In this document: positions 1-9,951 of the stretch, one piece after another
Numbering within the stretch: the first letter of the stretch is position 1
Layout: each line of letters opens with the position of its first letter
Source of the DNA: Pseudomonas putida
GTDB taxonomy: Bacteria; Pseudomonadota; Gammaproteobacteria; Pseudomonadales; Pseudomonadaceae
Direction: 5' to 3'
Assembly: GCF_005080685.1 (NCBI RefSeq)
Contig: NZ_CP039371.1
Location: 310,001 to 374,000 of the forward strand
Length of the DNA stretch: 64,000 bases
Notes under the pieces: generated by a model
Told to the model about the DNA's origin: nothing
Database searches by the model: none
What the model saw: the letters and a program-made list of their open reading frames with translations, nothing else
Program-made: the position numbers and the translations under genes

Positions 1-630
1 AGCGAAGCCATCCTCGTGCCCAAGGGCTCGCCGATCCAGTCGGTAAAAGAGCTCAAGGGCAAGAAGGTCGCCCTCAACAAGGGCTCCAACGTTCATTACC
101 TGCTGGTCCGCGCCCTCGAGGACGCCGGCCTGAAGTACAGCGATATCCAGCCGGTGTACCTGCCTCCGGCCGATGCCCGCGCCGCCTTCGAGCGTGGCAG
201 CGTCGATGCCTGGGTGATCTGGGACCCGTACCAGGCCGCAGCCGAACAGCAGTTGCAAGCCCGCACCCTGCGTGATGGCAAGGACCTGGTCGACAACCAC
301 CAGTTCTACCTGGCCACCCGCGACTACGCGACCAAGCACCCTGCGGTGATCAGTGCGCTGATCGACGAAGTGCGCGCAGTCGGCGAATGGTCGCAGGCCA
401 ACCCGCAACAGGTCACCGACCAGGTCGCGCCGCTGCTCGGCCTGCCGACCGACATCACCCTGACCTCGGTCAAACGCCAGGGCTACGGCGCCGCGCCGCT
501 GACACCGGCGGTAGTCGCCGCGCAACAGAAGATCGCCGACACCTTCCAGGCGCTCAAGCTGATTCCCAAGCCGCTGAGCATCAAGGATGTGATCTGGACT
601 CCACCCGCCAAGGTCGCCAGCGCGCCTTGA
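1..630 (+). CDS. ssuA: Aliphatic sulfonate ABC transporter, periplasmic binding protein (3' part)
   Basis: The open frame runs in from the left edge, so the signal peptide and first lobe are missing. The remaining ~209 residues read as the C-terminal part of an NMT1/SsuA-type solute-binding protein, including the segment with GSNVHYLL, DAWVIWDPY and the helix around PAVISALIDEVR. It would bind alkanesulfonates in the periplasm and deliver them to SsuC/SsuB. It lies 61 bp ahead of the monooxygenase gene ssuD, the classic Pseudomonas order ssuEADCBF. Expression is presumably sulfate-starvation induced (family knowledge; no site is visible here). Sure of family; the specific substrate is inferred from the operon. 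Confidence 0.93.
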   Translation, partial: SEAILVPKGSPIQSVKELKGKKVALNKGSNVHYLLVRALEDAGLKYSDIQPVYLPPADARAAFERGSVDAWVIWDPYQAAAEQQLQARTLRDGKDLVDNHQFYLATRDYATKHPAVISALIDEVRAVGEWSQANPQQVTDQVAPLLGLPTDITLTSVKRQGYGAAPLTPAVVAAQQKIADTFQALKLIPKPLSIKDVIWTPPAKVASAP

Positions 631-691
631 TCGATCCGCCAGCGCCGGGGCGCCGCCCCGGCATGAGCCACCCTAGAAGGAGACAACTCCA

Positions 692-1840
692 ATGAGCTTG
701 AACATTTTCTGGTTCCTCCCAACCCACGGTGACGGCAAGTACCTGGGCACCTCCGATGGCGCTCGCGCGGTCGACCACGGCTACCTGGCGCAGATCGCCC
801 AGGCCGCCGACCGCCTCGGTTTCGGCGGCGTGTTGATCCCCACCGGGCGCTCCTGCGAGGACTCCTGGCTGGTGGCGGCATCGCTGATTCCGGTGACCCA
901 GCGCCTGAAGTTCCTGGTCGCGCTGCGCCCTGGCATCATTTCGCCGACCGTGGCGGCACGCCAGGCGGCCACCCTCGATCGCCTGTCCAATGGCCGTGCC
1001 CTGTTCAACCTGGTGACCGGCGGTGACCCGGACGAGCTGGCCGGCGACGGCCTGCACCTGAACCACGAGGAGCGCTACGAAGCCTCGGTCGAGTTCACCC
1101 GCATCTGGCGCAAGGTGCTCGAAGGCGAAGTGGTCGACTACGACGGCAAGCACATCCAGGTGAAGGGCGCCAAGCTGCTCTATCCGCCGATTCAGCAACC
1201 GCGTCCGCCGCTGTACTTCGGCGGCTCCTCCGATGCCGCGCAGGATCTGGCCGCCGAGCAGGTCGAGCTGTACCTGACCTGGGGCGAGCCACCGAGCGCC
1301 GTGGCCGAGAAGATCGCCGCCGTGCGTGAGAAGGCCGCCGCCCAAGGCCGCGAAGTACGCTTCGGCATTCGACTGCACGTGATCGTGCGGGAAACCAACG
1401 AAGAGGCCTGGGCCGCCGCCGACAAGCTGATCTCGCACCTGGACGACGACACCATCGCCCGCGCGCAGGCTTCGCTGGCACGCTTCGACTCGGTCGGCCA
1501 GCAGCGCATGGCTGCCCTGCACAATGGCAATCGCGACAAGCTGGAAGTCAGCCCCAACCTCTGGGCCGGCGTCGGCCTGGTGCGCGGTGGCGCCGGTACC
1601 GCCCTGGTCGGTGACGGCCCGACCGTGGCCGCGCGGGTCAAGGAATATGCCGACCTGGGTATCGATACCTTCATCTTCTCCGGTTACCCACACCTGGAAG
1701 AGTCGTATCGCGTGGCCGAACTGCTGTTCCCGCACCTGGACGTGCAGCGCCCCGAGCAGCCCAAGTCCGGTGGTTATGTCAGCCCGTTCGGCGAGATGGT
1801 GGCTAACGACATCCTGCCCAAGTCCGTCGCGCAAAGCTGA
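692..1840 (+). CDS. ssuD: FMNH2-dependent alkanesulfonate monooxygenase
   Basis: A 382-residue bacterial-luciferase-like protein, full family length. It desulfonates alkanesulfonates to aldehyde plus sulfite using FMNH2 supplied by SsuE, in the cytoplasm. The N-terminus ([19 protein letters not shown]), the [15 protein letters not shown] region and [19 protein letters not shown] are typical of SsuD. An AAGGAG ribosome site lies about 10 bases ahead of the ATG. It follows ssuA and is separated from ssuC by 11 bp, so it is co-transcribed. ssuE is not in the window and should lie upstream of the left edge. Confidence 0.97.
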   Translation: MSLNIFWFLPTHGDGKYLGTSDGARAVDHGYLAQIAQAADRLGFGGVLIPTGRSCEDSWLVAASLIPVTQRLKFLVALRPGIISPTVAARQAATLDRLSNGRALFNLVTGGDPDELAGDGLHLNHEERYEASVEFTRIWRKVLEGEVVDYDGKHIQVKGAKLLYPPIQQPRPPLYFGGSSDAAQDLAAEQVELYLTWGEPPSAVAEKIAAVREKAAAQGREVRFGIRLHVIVRETNEEAWAAADKLISHLDDDTIARAQASLARFDSVGQQRMAALHNGNRDKLEVSPNLWAGVGLVRGGAGTALVGDGPTVAARVKEYADLGIDTFIFSGYPHLEESYRVAELLFPHLDVQRPEQPKSGGYVSPFGEMVANDILPKSVAQS

Positions 1841-1851
1841 GGGCCGAGGTC

Positions 1852-2649
1852 ATGAGTCGTGCAACCTCTACCAACCTGAGCCAGCGCCTGGCGCCCTGGG
1901 CGCTGCCGGTGCTGCTGCTGGCGGCCTGGCAGCTAGCGGTGAGCGCCGGTTGGCTGTCCACGCGGATCCTGCCGGCCCCGAGCGCTGTGGTCAGCGCCGG
2001 CGTCGAATTGGTGCGCAGTGGCGAGATCTGGACCCACCTGGCGATCAGCGGCTGGCGTGCCGGCCTGGGCTTCGTCATCGGCGGCAGCATCGGCCTGGTG
2101 CTGGGCTTCATCACCGGCCTGTCGAACTGGGGCGAACGCCTGCTCGACAGCTCGGTGCAGATGATCCGCAACGTGCCGCACCTGGCGCTGATCCCGCTGG
2201 TGATCCTGTGGTTCGGCATCGATGAGTCGGCAAAGATCTTCCTGGTCGCGTTGGGCACCCTGTTCCCGATCTACCTCAACACCTACCACGGCATTCGCAA
2301 CGTCGACCCGGCGCTGGTGGAAATGGCCCGCAGCTATGGCCTGTCCGGCTTCGGCCTGTTCCGCCAGGTGATCCTGCCGGGCGCCCTGCCTTCGATCCTG
2401 GTCGGTGTGCGCTTTGCCCTGGGCTTCATGTGGTTGACGCTGATCGTCGCCGAGACCATTTCGGCCAATGCCGGCATCGGCTACCTGGCGATGAATGCCC
2501 GTGAGTTCCTGCAGACCGACGTGGTGGTGCTGGCGATCGTCCTGTACGCGGTGCTCGGCAAGCTCGCCGACCTCGCCGCCCGTGGCCTGGAGCGTGTATG
2601 GCTGCGCTGGCACCCGGCCTACCAAGTGGCCAAGAAGGAGGGCGCATGA
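1852..2649 (+). CDS. ssuC: Aliphatic sulfonate ABC transporter permease
   Basis: A 265-residue inner-membrane permease of the BPD_transp_1 family with about six hydrophobic segments; the first is near residues 14-32. The cytoplasmic coupling (EAA) loop reads [20 protein letters not shown], followed by GALPSIL. It forms the channel of the SsuABC importer. The ATG overlaps nothing upstream, but its stop overlaps the start of ssuB (ATGA), which implies translational coupling. Confidence 0.95.
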   Translation: MSRATSTNLSQRLAPWALPVLLLAAWQLAVSAGWLSTRILPAPSAVVSAGVELVRSGEIWTHLAISGWRAGLGFVIGGSIGLVLGFITGLSNWGERLLDSSVQMIRNVPHLALIPLVILWFGIDESAKIFLVALGTLFPIYLNTYHGIRNVDPALVEMARSYGLSGFGLFRQVILPGALPSILVGVRFALGFMWLTLIVAETISANAGIGYLAMNAREFLQTDVVVLAIVLYAVLGKLADLAARGLERVWLRWHPAYQVAKKEGA

Positions 2650-3458
2650 CCGTGCTCAAGGAACAACCGCCGCGCTTGCTGCGCGGCATCCCGCTGGCCT
2701 CCAAGGGCCTGCGCAAGACCTTCGGCCAGCGTGAAGTACTGCGTGGTATCGACCTGCACATTCCGGCCGGCCAGTTCGTTGCCATCGTCGGCCGCAGCGG
2801 TTGCGGCAAGAGCACCTTGCTGCGCTTGCTGGCCGGCCTCGATCAACCCAGCGCCGGTGAGCTGTTGGCGGGCGCCGCGCCGTTGGCCGATGCGCGTGAA
2901 GAAACCCGGCTGATGTTCCAGGACGCACGCCTGCTGCCCTGGAAGAAAGTCATCGACAACGTGGGCCTGGGGCTTTCCGGTGATTGGCGCCCACGTGCGC
3001 TGGAAGCGCTGGAAGCGGTAGGCCTGGCGGACCGTGCCAATGAGTGGCCGGCAGCGTTGTCGGGGGGGCAGAAACAACGTGTGGCCCTGGCCCGGGCACT
3101 GATCCATCAGCCGCGTCTGCTGCTGCTGGACGAACCGCTGGGTGCGCTGGATGCGCTGACCCGGATCGAAATGCAGCAGTTGATCGAACGGCTGTGGCGC
3201 CAGCATGGCTTCACCGTGCTGTTGGTCACCCATGACGTCAACGAGGCCGTGGCCGTGGCTGATCGCGTCATCCTCATCGAGGACGGCGAAGTCGGCCTGG
3301 ACCTGACGGTCGACCTGGCAAGGCCGAGGGCGCGTGGCTCGCACCGCCTGGCGGCGCTGGAAAGCGAAGTACTCAACCGTGTGTTGTCGGTACCGGGCAC
3401 GCCGCCCGAGCCGGACCCTGTAGCCCCTTTGCCCACGCAACTGCGTTGGGCGCATTGA
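2646..3458 (+). CDS. ssuB: Aliphatic sulfonate ABC transporter ATP-binding protein
   Basis: A 270-residue ABC ATPase energising sulfonate uptake. Walker [10 protein letters not shown] is at residues 49-57, the Q-loop near residue 92 ([10 protein letters not shown]), the signature LSGGQKQR near 138-145, and Walker B with D-loop [12 protein letters not shown] just after. The ATG at 2646 was chosen over an upstream in-frame start because it forms the ATGA overlap with ssuC and begins the typical SsuB N-terminus [12 protein letters not shown]. Confidence 0.95.
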   Translation: MTVLKEQPPRLLRGIPLASKGLRKTFGQREVLRGIDLHIPAGQFVAIVGRSGCGKSTLLRLLAGLDQPSAGELLAGAAPLADAREETRLMFQDARLLPWKKVIDNVGLGLSGDWRPRALEALEAVGLADRANEWPAALSGGQKQRVALARALIHQPRLLLLDEPLGALDALTRIEMQQLIERLWRQHGFTVLLVTHDVNEAVAVADRVILIEDGEVGLDLTVDLARPRARGSHRLAALESEVLNRVLSVPGTPPEPDPVAPLPTQLRWAH

Positions 3459-3505
3459 ACCCCAGAAGCCATAGACCCCAGAAGCCATAGAGAAGGAATC
3501 AAACC

Positions 3506-3721
3506 ATGACCATCAAAGCGATCAACGTCCGCAACCAGTTCAAAGGCACTGTGAAAGAAATCCTCGAAGGCCCGGTACTGTCGGAAATCGACGTGCAAAC
3601 CGCATCGGGTATCGTCACCTCGGTGATCACCACGCGTTCGGTGCGTGAGCTCGAGCTGCAGGTTGGCAGCGAAGTGATTGCCTTCGTGAAATCGACCGAA
3701 GTGTCCATCGCCAAGCTGTAA
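3506..3721 (+). CDS. ssuF: Mop-like molybdopterin-binding protein of the ssu operon
   Basis: A 71-residue single TOBE/Mop domain (MTIKAINVRNQFKGTVKEI ... EVIAFVKSTEVSIAKL), the length of a stand-alone molbindin. It follows ssuB by 47 bp, as in Pseudomonas ssuEADCBF operons, where SsuF is needed for efficient sulfonate/sulfate-ester growth by an unclear mechanism. AGAAGGAA lies ahead of the ATG. The 47-bp spacer contains two copies of CCCCAGAAGCCATAGA, a small tandem duplication. Confidence 0.9.
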   Translation: MTIKAINVRNQFKGTVKEILEGPVLSEIDVQTASGIVTSVITTRSVRELELQVGSEVIAFVKSTEVSIAKL

Positions 3722-3729
3722 GTGGCGAG

Positions 3730-3754
3730 GCCTGGGCTGCAGGGCAGCCCAGGC
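3730..3754. terminator. Hairpin between ssuF and the toxin-like gene
   Basis: A perfect 11-bp stem (3730-3740 with 3744-3754) with a 3-nt loop sits 9 bp after the ssuF stop and just before the end of the convergent 5.5-kb gene. It lacks a clear T-run, so it may be a Rho-assisted or bidirectional terminator. Confidence 0.55.
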
Positions 3755-3760
3755 GATGGG

Positions 3761-6700
3761 TCAACGGCTGGCCGGGCGCAAGTTGCCGAATAGCCTCGTG
3801 GCCTGCCTTTCGTTCAAGGCGCCGCGCCAAGCGCCAGCCCCCAGGTCACGCTCGCTGGGCAACTTCAGGTGACCTGCTTCGAGTCGGTTGAAACCCTGTG
3901 CCGGCTTCGTTCTGAAATGGAAATGGGCATACCACAGCGGTTGCTGGGTCGCTGCATCATCGATGCGGTACTCCTCCAGATACTCGATCGGTTTGTTCCT
4001 GCGGTCCACCTTTGGTTTCAAGGTGCGCGACCACGCAACTTCCACCTCTCCCTGTTCAACCAGATATTCCAGGTAGCCGACGGTAGGCTTGCTGGTTGCC
4101 TTGGTCTGGGCAATGCGTAGCTGGCGGCCCAACGTCCCCATCTGCTCGGCGGCCGTGTCCAGCCTGCTGATCAACGCAGTGTGCTGGGCGGTGATGCCAT
4201 CGCCTGCCCGCTGACGGATACTAGCGGCGATGAATCGCAACTGCTGTGCATGGCCCTGTGCAATGTCTTCGAGGTCAACTGGCAAGGTTTGCGGTGTCTG
4301 GTATTGGCGCAACCTGGCCTGCTGCCTGGCGAGGTCATTCAATCGGGCAGTGGCCGTGTCGACAAGCTCAGCGATCGTTTGAGTCGGCGCTGCGTGTTGC
4401 TGACCGGTTAGCTGCCATTGGCCGGCGGCGTTCCTGGCATAGATGGAATGTGCTCGATTGGAATGGGGCTCGTTGATGCGCATGCGGGGCTGCCCACCTT
4501 CAAAGACCTCGGTGCCGATCAGTGGCCCCTCGACTGTTTCGAACAACCGTGGTCGGTTCAGGTTGCCACTAGCCGGGTTACGTTGCCGGGGTGCGGGAAC
4601 GTTGTTGAGGGTGTCGTCGATCTGGCTGATCAACTGATGCATCAATCGACGGAAGGCTCGGGTTTCGGTCGGAGATAGCAGTTCATGGAAGGTGTCCTCC
4701 CAAGCCGTGAGGTGGCTCAGGAAGACCCGATAGCGATCCCGTGCATTGAGCAAGAAGCGGCGCCTCTGGGCCCCGCTGAGCCCGGCCGAGGGCAGTTGGA
4801 TCTGGCTGTATAGCATGCTGCGCAGCGTCCTGCCCTGCTCGAGGAAGTGCCCCATGAATGTTCCCATCTGCGCATGTTGGGTTGCATGCGAGGTGAACAG
4901 AGTCGTTGACAGGATCGATGCCCGTACCAGGCGTGCGTTGGTCACGTCGAGGGTCAGGTTGGTCTGTGCGACGCCCTCGGTGTACTGAGTCCGAATCGCG
5001 CCTTGTAGTTGGCCGAGCCTGGTGTGGTGACGAATGGAGATACGTTCCACCTCCTGGAGGGCATCGACCATTTCAATATTCGCCCGTAGTGATGCGGCGG
5101 TCAGGCGCTGCACCAACTCGGCGGCCACTAGTTGCCCATGCAGGGCTCGGATCGCTTCCCCGGCGCGTGTTACCTGGTCCGTAGCCATGATGAAACGCTC
5201 GGAGACCAGCTTCATGTCGAGTAAGTGCAGCTCGTTGATGTTGATATCGCACTGCGTCGTGAAGTCGGTGTATCTCGTGGGGAGCAGGGTTGAGCGTTGT
5301 TCGCGCAGGCGCGCAAGGCTGAGCGTGTTGAACTCCAGACTGCGATTGAGCTCTTCGTTCAGCTCCTGACGCGCCTTGGCGATTGCTGCTCGTTGCCTGT
5401 CGTTCATTTGGTCCAGGTCAGCAACCTGTCGTTTAGCCGTTGTGTACGCCAACTCCTTTGCAGCCATGCGGCTGCGGATGCGTTTGAGCTCGTCGTTTAT
5501 GTCATGGGCGAGCCTCATGCCGGTCAGTGGGCGAGGCTGTCGGCCGAGCGTCGTGCGCCAATAGGCCACGCCGTGCTCGTACAGCCTGGTCAATACCCCA
5601 CCACCGCCCGCCAGGCCGTCATCGACCAGAAGGCCGCTCAACCTGCCAGGGGTTTCCCATCGACCGTGTTCGCTCAAACGCACGGGCTGGGGATAGGTGC
5701 GGGTGCCCTGGGGCTTGAGCCTCCAGGTCGAGTAGGTGGTGTCCCAGTTCACCGCATACCATGCGTCATTGCGGGTGATGTAGTGCTGTTGGCTGTCCAA
5801 GTGCTCGAACACCTGCGCGCCTTGCCGGTGCTTGGTGCGTAGCATCGGGCCGGTAGGGAGCTCGACCTCGTACCCGGCGAATGGGCTGGGTGGCGATTTT
5901 CGGATACTGCCCACGCTGCGAAGCGGGTCCAGCCGCTGGCGGTGCTGAGTCAATTGACGGGCACTCAGGGCCGGTGCATTCGCGGTGCTGGCCAGCGGTG
6001 CGAGTGTGAGGACGGCATCGGTCAATGACTGCAGTACGCTGGTCAACTGTTGGAGCCCCTCTTCCGTGTTGCCACTGCCGAAGGCCTTGACCGCAGTAGT
6101 CGCCGCATTCCAACCGTCGTAGAGCGCCAAGGCCGTCCCCACGCCAGGTGTAATGCCCAGCGCCAGCCTGAGCATCAGGAAGAAGTAGCGATCGAAGTTG
6201 TCGGGCGTCACCAGGCTCAAGTCGGCCTGGCTGCGCGAAGAGGCGCGGTGGGCGCGGATACGCTGCCCCATGTCCAGGCGAGTCTCGTAGGTCGGTAGGG
6301 ATTCCGGGCGCGCCACGCCTATCTCGATAAAGCCATGGAAGCCCTTCTGCAGCGCTGTCTTGATGTAGCCGAGATGGTGCTGTGGATTGCCCTCCTGGGC
6401 CTGGCTGGCCAGGTAGCGGGCCATGGCGTCGTCCAATGCCATGTTTTGCAGGGCCAGGCAGGCTTCGCTGGCGTTGGCGTATTGGCCGATGACCTGGCCG
6501 CTGGGCGCTTCGGGCAGATACAACAGCGAGGGACCGGTCGGGCCTTGGATGATGTGAACGCCGGACAGGCCGATCCTGTCGCTTGAACCGTCTGCAGCTA
6601 CGCCGGGCCTGAGCTCCACGGCATGGTGGGCAATGGTTCTGCGCGCATCGGGATCGAGCTGCTCTCGGCAGAAGGTTTCCAGTAGGCGTTGGCCGTCGGC

Positions 6701-9229
6701 ATCGAGGTTGCTCGGCTTGATCTGTGCGAGCAGCTGCAAGCGGCAGGCGTAAGGCCGGCGGAGGGTCTCCTGGCGCCACTGAGCCTGCCACGCGGATTCG
6801 TGGGCGAACCCCAGGTAGGTTGCTGTGATGCGTTTTTCGTAGTTTCCGGCTACGTCGAGTTGTTCGATGAGGTTGGCGATGTAATCGGTGGTGACTGCCT
6901 CTTGCAGTACGCTGTTGGCGGGCTCGACCTTGATGGTGGCATCGTTCAGGCGCAGGCTGCGGTCACTGTCCAGTGCCCACAAGATGAAAGTCTCCAGGTC
7001 GACTTCACTACGTTCCTTGCTGAACACCGGCACATCGCGTGAGCCGGCCCCGCCTGCTGCCGATTGCCCGGTCACGGTCTTCTGCAAGGTGACGCTGTCG
7101 GCGATGTCGAGGCTGATCCGTGGCACTTGCTCGAGGTTGAACGCACTGCGCAGGTGATTGAGCAATTTCAGCCGGGCATACGCCTTGCGATCCGGCAAAC
7201 TCAGTTTGAGCAAATCGCCCGATGCCTGTAGCGCACCTTCGAGTGTTTGGATCAAGCCCGCCAGTTCGGTGATCTGTTCGGCTTCAAGGTGCTGCAACGA
7301 CATCATTCGTGTCTGCAGGTGCTCGGTGCGGTTCTTTTCCGCAAAGCGTGCAACCGCTAGCGCACGGGCGCGGTTTTCAGCTATGCACAAGCGTTGCCGG
7401 GCCTGTTGCCGGCTGGCTGGCGCAGGCAGTGCGGTGACGATTGAGCGTACGCAGTGCAGCATGAAGTGGGTGTCGATAGGCACGCGCTTGAACGTCACCT
7501 GTGAGGCGCTGGCCAGTATGTCGAACAACTGCGCAGCGTCGTGTGGCGAGGCGGATTCGAGCAGTGCATCCGGCCATGCACCTTGTAGCGTGGCCAACAG
7601 ACGGGCGTCGAGCGCCGACGCGTCATCGAATGCCATCAGGCCGCCACGCTGACCTGGCCTGTACAACAGAACCGAGCGATCCGGATCCTCATCGTCCTGA
7701 TCGGGGATGGCGTGCAGGGTCATGTAGCCGCAAAGTTGCCAGGTGTGATCCCCCGCGACCAACTCCAGCGAGCATGCCTGAACAGGGCGCTGCAGGCTCG
7801 GTTCAGGCCGGTCGACGAGTCGTTCGATCCACTGCAGATGGGCGTCGGACAGCTCGCCTAACAGGTGGCGCAGGCGAGCTTCCTTGAGCAGGGCCTGGCA
7901 TAGCCCATCGGTAATCTGTGCTTCCCTTGTGTGCTCTCCGGTGATCGCCTGCCAATCGGTGCTGGAGACCTCGTCAGGCAATTCGAGCAAGTACAGCTCC
8001 TGGGAATCCTGCAGCTGTTCCAGCGCTGCCTGCTGCTCGCGCAGTTGCGTGAGTGTGTCCGAGGTCGGTTCCTGGTCGCCGTTCAGGTGCTGCTCGAGGA
8101 GCATTTCCTGATACTCGACCTGCTGGTTTCGCCAGCTGATCGGCAGGTGCTGTTCCAGGCACGCGAAGTGCACCTCCTGTTGCGCCAGTTCAGCATCGGC
8201 TGCGATCACGCCATCGATGGCAACTTCGTGGGTGGCATCCAGCGATGCGCTCACGGCCGCACTGCGCTGGGCTTCCCAGGCTTGCAAGTCGGTCCAGTCC
8301 AGCGGGTCGGTATCGCCTTGCTGGCTGGCCTTGAGCAGATGATGGTCGGTCATGGCGTCGTTTCGGCTAAGGATGTGCGCCACCAGCGCAGCGAAGCCAT
8401 CGCCATCGAAGGGGGTGATCACCACGTCATCGCGAGTGCCTTGGGCAACCGATGACTTTGGGTCCGACCAGAGGCTGGAGCGATTCTGGAAGCTCCAGTC
8501 GCGCAGGCTGTCGAGGTTGGCGAATTCCAGTACCGGATGCCTGGCCGCCGGCTGGTAGAGCAGCCAGCGCGAACGTTCGGGGGGAGGGCCGATCAGCAGT
8601 GCCGAGGTGCTGACAAGCACTCGGTTGTCAGGCTGCCGCCATGCCAGGTGTGCACAGGGCAGAACGGTTTGTTTGCCTTGCCGCCAACCATCGGTTTGCA
8701 GCGTGGCGACACCGTAGGCGATGTCCAGGCTGCTGTCGAAGTGTTCACGCAGCAGGTCGCTCGCGTGGCGTTGCCTGGAGATGGCCGTGCCTGGCATGCG
8801 TCCTTGCCAGTAGTCCAGGGGCGCGCGCAGCCTGGCCGCAGCCACGATCGGGGTCAGGTACTGGGTCCATTGTGCGACGCTCCAGTTGGCGTGGGTCTCG
8901 CTGAAGCCCCAGCCGGACCACTCGGCAAAAGCGTTGGCAGACACCGGGCTGACCAGCAGGCGGGCGGCGAAGGTCAGCAGGGTCACCTGGCTTTGATCAT
9001 GCTGCAGGCCGCAGCTGGATGGATCGACCTGCAAGTGGTCGCGCAGGGTCGTGAGTAAGGTTTGCCGCAAGCTTGGCGCCTGGCTCAGCAAGGTCCGCAG
9101 ATGCGCGGCGCTCCGGGTTTGGGTTTGCCGGGCGACAACCAGCAGATTGCCCTTTCCGGCCAGGTGGCCGTCGGTTGTATCCGCATCGAGGAGTGGCAGG
9201 GGGGCGAGGGCAATGGTGGGGGTGGACAT
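3761..9229 (-). CDS. Very large toxin-like protein, DUF6543 / dermonecrotic-toxin type
   Basis: One uninterrupted 1822-residue frame. It has no signal peptide; the N-terminus is MSTPTIALAPLPLLDADTT. Two copies of a similar helical module can be made out, near residues 30-330 and 480-1050. A hydrophobic stretch (LMLRLALGITPGVGTALALYDGWN, around residues 1020-1060) could be a membrane-insertion or translocation helix. A long coiled-coil-like part rich in R/E/Q follows (about 1230-1500), then a compact C-terminal part ending in LNERQATRLFGNLR. This layout matches the giant Pseudomonas proteins annotated as dermonecrotic-toxin/DUF6543 domain proteins. It stands alone: no secretion or immunity gene is adjacent. 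The toxic activity is inferred from family resemblance; no catalytic motif was recognised. AGAGATGATCGTTC lies upstream of the ATG. Confidence 0.7.
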   Translation of the reverse strand: MSTPTIALAPLPLLDADTTDGHLAGKGNLLVVARQTQTRSAAHLRTLLSQAPSLRQTLLTTLRDHLQVDPSSCGLQHDQSQVTLLTFAARLLVSPVSANAFAEWSGWGFSETHANWSVAQWTQYLTPIVAAARLRAPLDYWQGRMPGTAISRQRHASDLLREHFDSSLDIAYGVATLQTDGWRQGKQTVLPCAHLAWRQPDNRVLVSTSALLIGPPPERSRWLLYQPAARHPVLEFANLDSLRDWSFQNRSSLWSDPKSSVAQGTRDDVVITPFDGDGFAALVAHILSRNDAMTDHHLLKASQQGDTDPLDWTDLQAWEAQRSAAVSASLDATHEVAIDGVIAADAELAQQEVHFACLEQHLPISWRNQQVEYQEMLLEQHLNGDQEPTSDTLTQLREQQAALEQLQDSQELYLLELPDEVSSTDWQAITGEHTREAQITDGLCQALLKEARLRHLLGELSDAHLQWIERLVDRPEPSLQRPVQACSLELVAGDHTWQLCGYMTLHAIPDQDDEDPDRSVLLYRPGQRGGLMAFDDASALDARLLATLQGAWPDALLESASPHDAAQLFDILASASQVTFKRVPIDTHFMLHCVRSIVTALPAPASRQQARQRLCIAENRARALAVARFAEKNRTEHLQTRMMSLQHLEAEQITELAGLIQTLEGALQASGDLLKLSLPDRKAYARLKLLNHLRSAFNLEQVPRISLDIADSVTLQKTVTGQSAAGGAGSRDVPVFSKERSEVDLETFILWALDSDRSLRLNDATIKVEPANSVLQEAVTTDYIANLIEQLDVAGNYEKRITATYLGFAHESAWQAQWRQETLRRPYACRLQLLAQIKPSNLDADGQRLLETFCREQLDPDARRTIAHHAVELRPGVAADGSSDRIGLSGVHIIQGPTGPSLLYLPEAPSGQVIGQYANASEACLALQNMALDDAMARYLASQAQEGNPQHHLGYIKTALQKGFHGFIEIGVARPESLPTYETRLDMGQRIRAHRASSRSQADLSLVTPDNFDRYFFLMLRLALGITPGVGTALALYDGWNAATTAVKAFGSGNTEEGLQQLTSVLQSLTDAVLTLAPLASTANAPALSARQLTQHRQRLDPLRSVGSIRKSPPSPFAGYEVELPTGPMLRTKHRQGAQVFEHLDSQQHYITRNDAWYAVNWDTTYSTWRLKPQGTRTYPQPVRLSEHGRWETPGRLSGLLVDDGLAGGGGVLTRLYEHGVAYWRTTLGRQPRPLTGMRLAHDINDELKRIRSRMAAKELAYTTAKRQVADLDQMNDRQRAAIAKARQELNEELNRSLEFNTLSLARLREQRSTLLPTRYTDFTTQCDININELHLLDMKLVSERFIMATDQVTRAGEAIRALHGQLVAAELVQRLTAASLRANIEMVDALQEVERISIRHHTRLGQLQGAIRTQYTEGVAQTNLTLDVTNARLVRASILSTTLFTSHATQHAQMGTFMGHFLEQGRTLRSMLYSQIQLPSAGLSGAQRRRFLLNARDRYRVFLSHLTAWEDTFHELLSPTETRAFRRLMHQLISQIDDTLNNVPAPRQRNPASGNLNRPRLFETVEGPLIGTEVFEGGQPRMRINEPHSNRAHSIYARNAAGQWQLTGQQHAAPTQTIAELVDTATARLNDLARQQARLRQYQTPQTLPVDLEDIAQGHAQQLRFIAASIRQRAGDGITAQHTALISRLDTAAEQMGTLGRQLRIAQTKATSKPTVGYLEYLVEQGEVEVAWSRTLKPKVDRRNKPIEYLEEYRIDDAATQQPLWYAHFHFRTKPAQGFNRLEAGHLKLPSERDLGAGAWRGALNERQATRLFGNLRPASR

Positions 9230-9315
9230 GAACGATCATCTCTTTGAAGGCGCGCGTGCGCGAGTGCCCTCATTGAAATGGTCGTGGGGTCATGCGGGGT
9301 GGTAGATCTATCTAC

Positions 9316-9951
9316 TCAGCCATTGCTGCGCTGGGGCAGGAAGGGTGGCAGATACAGCGCCAGGTAGGCTTCGAACACGCGCATGCCTTCTTCTGCCATG
9401 CGTGGCGTGATCTGTTCGAACAACTGCATCGAGCGGGCGTAGACGCGGTCGCTCAGTTCCATCGCCAGGGCGAACACATCCACATCGTCGGGCATGTGCG
9501 GCAAGCGGAAATGCTGGTCGAACAGCTTGTACATCAGATCGCCAAGCTCCATGTCGTGCTGGCGGTCGGCTTGCACCACTTCGCTCAGGCCATGCTGGGC
9601 GAGGATCAGCTGGCGTGCGGCGGCATCGTCGTTGTAGATCTCCAGCATGCGTCGCTCGATCAACCTAGACAGTTCATGCCAGGTCGTGAAGGCACTGCTG
9701 TCGATCGGAGCGCTCAGCGCTTCGCGAAATGCCCGATGTACATCGGCGGTCAGCGCTTCGAGCAGAGCCGGAACGCTGGCGAAGAAGTGATAGACCGATG
9801 ACGGCGGGATCTGCGCCCGTTCGGCGACACTGTAGATGGACAGCGCCGCCACGCCTTGCTCGGCCAACAGCTCGCGTGCCGCCGCCAGGATCGCGTCGAT
9901 CCTGGCCTGGCTGCTGGCACGGGGCCTGCGCGGGGTGGCGGCGCGGTTCAT
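9316..9951 (-). CDS. TetR/AcrR-family transcriptional regulator
   Basis: A 211-residue repressor-type protein. An N-terminal HTH is visible at about residues 15-60 (ARIDAILAAARELLAEQGVAALSIYSVAERAQIPPSSVYHFF), followed by an all-helical ligand domain. It starts one base inside the gshA stop (TGATG), so it is translationally coupled to gshA and may be co-transcribed with it. The effector and targets cannot be read from the sequence. Confidence 0.9.
   Translation of the reverse strand: MNRAATPRRPRASSQARIDAILAAARELLAEQGVAALSIYSVAERAQIPPSSVYHFFASVPALLEALTADVHRAFREALSAPIDSSAFTTWHELSRLIERRMLEIYNDDAAARQLILAQHGLSEVVQADRQHDMELGDLMYKLFDQHFRLPHMPDDVDVFALAMELSDRVYARSMQLFEQITPRMAEEGMRVFEAYLALYLPPFLPQRSNG

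Noticed and set aside
581..1834. Long minus-strand open frame opposite ssuD
   Set aside because: High-GC shadow of the real gene; composition is unlike a protein.
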